Shown here in pieces: positions 60,656 to 64,000 of a stretch of DNA of 64,000 bases; positions within the stretch are counted from its first letter, which is position 1, and the number at the start of each line of letters is the position of its first letter. A program made the position numbers and the translations under genes. This DNA is from Chrysophaeum taylorii (Eukaryota; Sar; Pelagophyceae; Pelagomonadales; Pelagomonadaceae): NCBI GenBank assembly GCA_029834535.1, contig JAQMWT010000531.1:310001-374000 (forward strand), written 5' to 3'. Under the pieces are notes generated by a model that saw only the letters and a program-made list of their open reading frames with translations, was not told the DNA's origin and did not search any database.

Positions 60656-61499
60656 TAACCCCCAGCCACTCTCCCACCATCGTGATGACACCCCCCCCCT
60701 TGGCAGTCCCCCTTTTTGCTTCCCCGCGTTGCCGCCCCACGTTGCGTTCTTGATACTTCTCTCTTTCCCTTTGCGCTCATCCGTCTGGCTCTTCGACAGC
60801 CTGGGAGTTGTAAACCATATTGTTTAAAATTACAAGTTCCTTGTTGCGATGTAGACGGTACCACGTACATCTGCGTGTGTATTGGCCATCACCCCAACGA
60901 CGCTCTTGACGCGCTACACCCACCGAGGAAACGATGTGCAGAGCGCTTAAGACTCTTGGATCTACGAGATGGGTACTATATCTGCTACGTCGAACCAGTG
61001 CAGGAATCGAGTCGTAAGTAGCCCGCTTCCCTGGAGCTATAATCTTGATTAATTTTGCGGTTCCCCCATTTTCAAGTTCACGTGGAAGCCATCAATTGCC
61101 GGACGGCGAAGTCGCCCGGCGAAATGGGGGGTTCGGGGGGTGGAGCCCCAAAGCCCCAGATATAATGGGGGATTTGGGGGGCGAAGCCATCCGAGGAGAA
61201 ATTTTAACTTGTTTTTCGTGCTTGAAAATCTTGATTAAATTAGAGTGTCCGGAGCTACTTTCCAACCCGGGTTCCAGCCCTGCGCCGAGCTCATCCGGGA
61301 GCGCTCATCGACGTCGTGAGCCGTATTGTTGATTCTATATTATGCGCTCATTTCTTTGCATTCATGCTTCTTCCTTGTTTCCCTGAGAGCTCATCCATTC
61401 TGGCCCTTTGAGCCTGGGAGTTGCACACCATAATCACTGAAAATAAAATTTTGCGGATTCGATGGCGTCATCGACTAGTAAGCTTGTTTCCCATTTCCC

Positions 61500-61690
61500 G
61501 GCTTGTAGACATACCTTTCCAGAGTATGGCAAAGACTGTCCGATGCAAGCTATCCTCGCTTGCACCTCGGACTCGATGACGGAGCAGCTCAAGACGCGCA
61601 TTTGGCCGGGCGATGAGAATTGGGTCGTTTACGGCTATTCGAGCGTTCAAAGAGCGGACGAGGCGGTGTTTGAGAAGATACGTTACCATG
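61500..61690. repeat. Dispersed repeat, copy B
   Basis: Partner of 2170-2375, with CAAGCTATCCTCGCTTG at about 61545 and TTCGAGCGTTCAAAGAGCGG at about 61640. Diverged, so the duplication is old. Confidence 0.4.
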
Positions 61691-62083
61691 GGAACCGTGA
61701 CGCTCGCCGTTAAGTCAGTTGTCGGCAACACGATGGTTGGCCGTTCCGGCGTTCGCGATAGAGGCGCATGGAGCCCCCATGACACGCGCGACTCACGCTT
61801 CAGCCTCGTCACACCGATGCGCCTATAACCTGTCCTCGCCATTGCGTCGGAAAGAGTTATTAGCTAGCTGAAAGGGACAAGATTGTCAGCAACCTGAAGG
61901 CGGCGGAGACGCAGCAGCGGCGCACTGTCATTGCCGAGCATGAGACGAGGATGGCCCACGCCCGACGACCCTGAGGACGAGGAAGCCTTTTGCTACGGAG
62001 ATGGAGGCGTAGATGGTCACCGATCGGGAGCGCGAGGACTTTATCTGAGACGCCGCACATTGGGAGCCACGGGTTCAGGTCCT

Positions 62084-62341
62084 CATCGAATGTCACCAGG
62101 CTATCAAGCAGAAGCAGTACGAAGTCGACGAAGGTGCGAAGCGCGATAGACACGAGAGCGGCGGTAAACACTGCTCAAAAAATGGACGCCAAGGCGGCCA
62201 CAGCCGACTCATCGAATGTCACCAGGCTTTCGAGCAGTAGCAGTGCGAAGGCGACGTGGCGAAGGTGCAAAGCGCGGTAGACATGCGAGCGCCGGTAAAA
62301 CACTGCTCAAAAGACGGACGCCAAGGCAGCGACAACCGACG
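62084..62341. repeat. Tandem duplication of a 126-bp unit
   Basis: Two adjoining copies, each starting CATCGAATGTCACCAGGCT (62084 and 62210) and each ending near GACGCCAAGGC-GC-ACA. Copies differ by scattered substitutions and small indels. One plus frame of the first copy reads LIECHQAIKQKQYEVDEG and the second LIECHQAFEQ, so a coding repeat that has decayed is possible. Confidence 0.8.
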
Positions 62342-63763
62342 ACAGAATAAACGAAGCAGCATTGCGTGAAGCGGTGGGACCCTCGAAAGCTCCACCGACT
62401 CGAGAAACGCCACGCAGCAGTCAACCGGGGCGCAAAGCGCATGGCGCTCGAACTCGCCGTTGTCTGGGCAGCCTCGAGCCGAAGGACGACGAAATCGAGC
62501 GAACCGGGCCCGCATCGAGACGCTCGAGGCGAGGAGGAACGCCTCGCCGTCTTTTTGTCGCATGAATCCGCGGAGCAATGCGCCGGTAGTGGAGTTTGTG
62601 GAGGTGGAAATTGAGCCGGCTTTGCATGAAGCTTCTCGAATAGCGCGTGGCGCCGAGCGAGGTGGTTTCGGCGACGGTTGCTACGGCGGTCTTTGCCCAG
62701 TGTGGGCGTGCGAGATGGAACTGGGGAGAGTTTCGTGCGCGCACTTTGCGCGGAGAATGTAAATAAGGTGTTGCCGCTCTCGATCTTGGTGATGGCGAGC
62801 TCTTTGACCCCCGCGGCGGATTCCTCGACAGCATTGAATTGACGCTAACGATGATCTGGAAATCAAGGCGATACTCCAGAAAATCGAAGCCTAGGGCCGG
62901 GGATGCACCCACACCTTCGAGAACGGCCAGGCCGTGCGCTATGTTGACGATGGCGTCCCCTCCGCGGGCAACTAGACCCCGGAGTGGCAGCACGCCTACG
63001 GGGGCTCGCGCCTTCGCACGAACCGGGTAGAGGGCGACTTCTTGCTCCCGCAAGTAATTTCTTATGGCTGTATGCGACAATGTTATCCCCGAACATGGCA
63101 AGGTGCCGACTGTCACCCCCCAGCTTTAACGCCTCGATCGCCTCAAATTAACCCACCTCTCATACCTGGACCACATCGTGCTCTCGATGAGTGGCGGCGC
63201 GACATCTGGGGCCAGCATCGCCGACAGACAGCATTGGGCCTACCCCACACCCCGGTGCTGAGCTCTACGGAGGCAACCTCTACGGCGCTACGTTCCGCTG
63301 GCGCGGCTCAAACCAATCGAAATCGCCCTAACACGCACCCTGCGGTCGTCATTCGACTCTGCGTGGGGTGGTGCAACTGGACCCTTCTCGTCTGTCATTA
63401 GAACGAACTACGTGCATGTCGATCAACAACCGCCGAGGACCAGCTCATTTCATGTTTTCCGAAAAAATCTACCGCCTTTCTCCGAGGCCCAGCCCGAGTT
63501 TCCTTATAGTTATTCTTTCGCTTGCTTTTACCCTTGTGCATGCATCTCGTTTGTTTCAGATGCTTCTCCAGTCTCGTGTCTCGACGGGTCTCATACAAAA
63601 CAATACTGCACCCTGCGCGTTTGTCGTTTAGCCGCTCTCTCAGCTTGTCCTTCGCTCCTTCGTTACATCAACATGGCGCTATTCTTGCTGCTTAACCGTG
63701 GCGCAGCCACCCCTGCCAGTTCCTCCTTGATATATATTCGACGTTTCTCGGTTCAACAACCCC

Positions 63764-64000
63764 ATGGATCCACCACCACCTCCTCCTCCTCCTCCTCCAC
63801 AACGGGCGAGCACCTCTGGCCCCACTTCCCCGGAAGAAGCCAAAAAACCACTAGAGCCACCACCGACGACCGACCGTGCACGAAAGGAGTCGGTCGTGTT
63901 ATCCAGTTTATATATATGGATGGTTGTTCTTCTTATTCAGGCGCATGGAGGCGGCGGGCGGCCGCCCGACCCGACCCGACCCGACCCGACCCGACTCGAC
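63764..64000 (+). CDS. Possible 5' end of a gene cut by the window edge
   Basis: An ATG at 63764 opens a frame of 79 codons that is still open at the window end. It begins with poly-Pro (MDPPPPPPPPPP), goes on through a charged stretch (EEAKKPLEPPPTTDRARKES) to a hydrophobic segment (VVLSSLYIWMVVLLIQ), then enters a repeat-encoded GGGRPPDPTRPDPT run. It could be a type II membrane protein, but the low-complexity ends make a chance frame equally possible. Confidence 0.25.
   Translation, partial: MDPPPPPPPPPPQRASTSGPTSPEEAKKPLEPPPTTDRARKESVVLSSLYIWMVVLLIQAHGGGGRPPDPTRPDPTRLD
63966..64000. repeat. CCCGA pentanucleotide repeat
   Basis: (CCCGA)n run reaching the window edge, its full length therefore unknown. 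Confidence 0.85.

Larger units (their letters stand above)
57768..63763. other. 6-kb gene-poor, repeat-rich right arm
   Basis: No firm gene. Three frames look more protein-like than chance but match nothing I know: minus 58241-58540 (GYHIAQFELFPNARFRLWAS), plus 59253-59537 (RVADLLVAALDDVRVFKRR) and plus 60065-60295 (GFDGPIAWGNWALESASAS). They are short and isolated, so they may be exons of an unrecognised gene or worn element pieces. GC is lower than in the gene block. Several repeats shared with the left arm are listed separately. Confidence 0.45.

Noticed and set aside
63966-64000. CCCGA run at the window edge as a telomere
   Set aside because: Not a known telomere repeat and only seven units are visible; a microsatellite is simpler. 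The two CCCTAA units at 3203 are likewise too few.

Overview
The window looks like nuclear DNA of a small, GC-rich, secondary-plastid alga, most likely a stramenopile (pelagophyte-like). Signs of this are spliceosomal introns, most of them very short (many 46-62 nt, GT-AG), very close packing of genes, Ragulator, exocyst and SBP2 genes, and an isochorismate synthase whose N-terminus is a signal peptide ending in an ASA-L-x-AP motif like the heterokont plastid-import signal ASAFAP. The species assignment is inference.

Layout. Positions 1-4.6 kb are poor in genes: one small membrane protein, dispersed repeats, and a decayed Helitron-like Pif1 helicase. From 4.6 to 57.8 kb lies a dense block of genes, interrupted by gene-poor stretches at about 17.8-20.0 kb and 51.7-54.2 kb: class 3 lipase (+), Sfi1/WR-repeat coiled-coil protein (-), SBP2 selenoprotein factor (+), JmjC protein (-), plastid isochorismate synthase (+), membrane protein (-), LAMTOR2 (-), ALKBH6-like dioxygenase (-), MYB factor (-), 4-TM protein (-), ZNG1/CobW GTPase (+), an EF-hand/LRR/CBM48 scaffold (+), a nucleotidyltransferase-EamA fusion (+), an ABCG half transporter (+), an F-box-like protein (+), a UvrC-UvrB fusion (-), a 2445-residue GCC2/GCC3 Cys-rich secreted protein in nine exons (-), D-aminoacyl-tRNA deacylase (+), an amino-acid permease (-), an unknown conserved protein (+) and a Sec10-like exocyst subunit (-). 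From 57.8 kb to the end the sequence is again repeat-rich; it shares diverged repeats with the left arm and ends in the start of a possible further gene.

The most striking item is the 995-residue minus-strand gene at 37394-40381. It joins the C-terminal (5'-incision, RNase H-like) nuclease of bacterial UvrC to a nearly complete UvrB helicase in one eukaryotic polypeptide. The GIY-YIG nuclease and both UVR contact domains are gone. Other unusual designs are a sugar-nucleotide/LicC-type nucleotidyltransferase fused to a drug/metabolite (EamA) transporter, a MYB protein with an extra one-and-a-half repeats, and a LAMTOR2 gene that needs a 16-nt microexon.

There is no operon logic: neighbours are functionally unrelated. 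Several pairs are divergent with starts 53-154 bp apart or convergent with stops 33-85 bp apart. No rRNA, tRNA or CRISPR could be supported. Exon borders were placed by eye from GT-AG sites, reading-frame phase and family conservation; they need transcript support.
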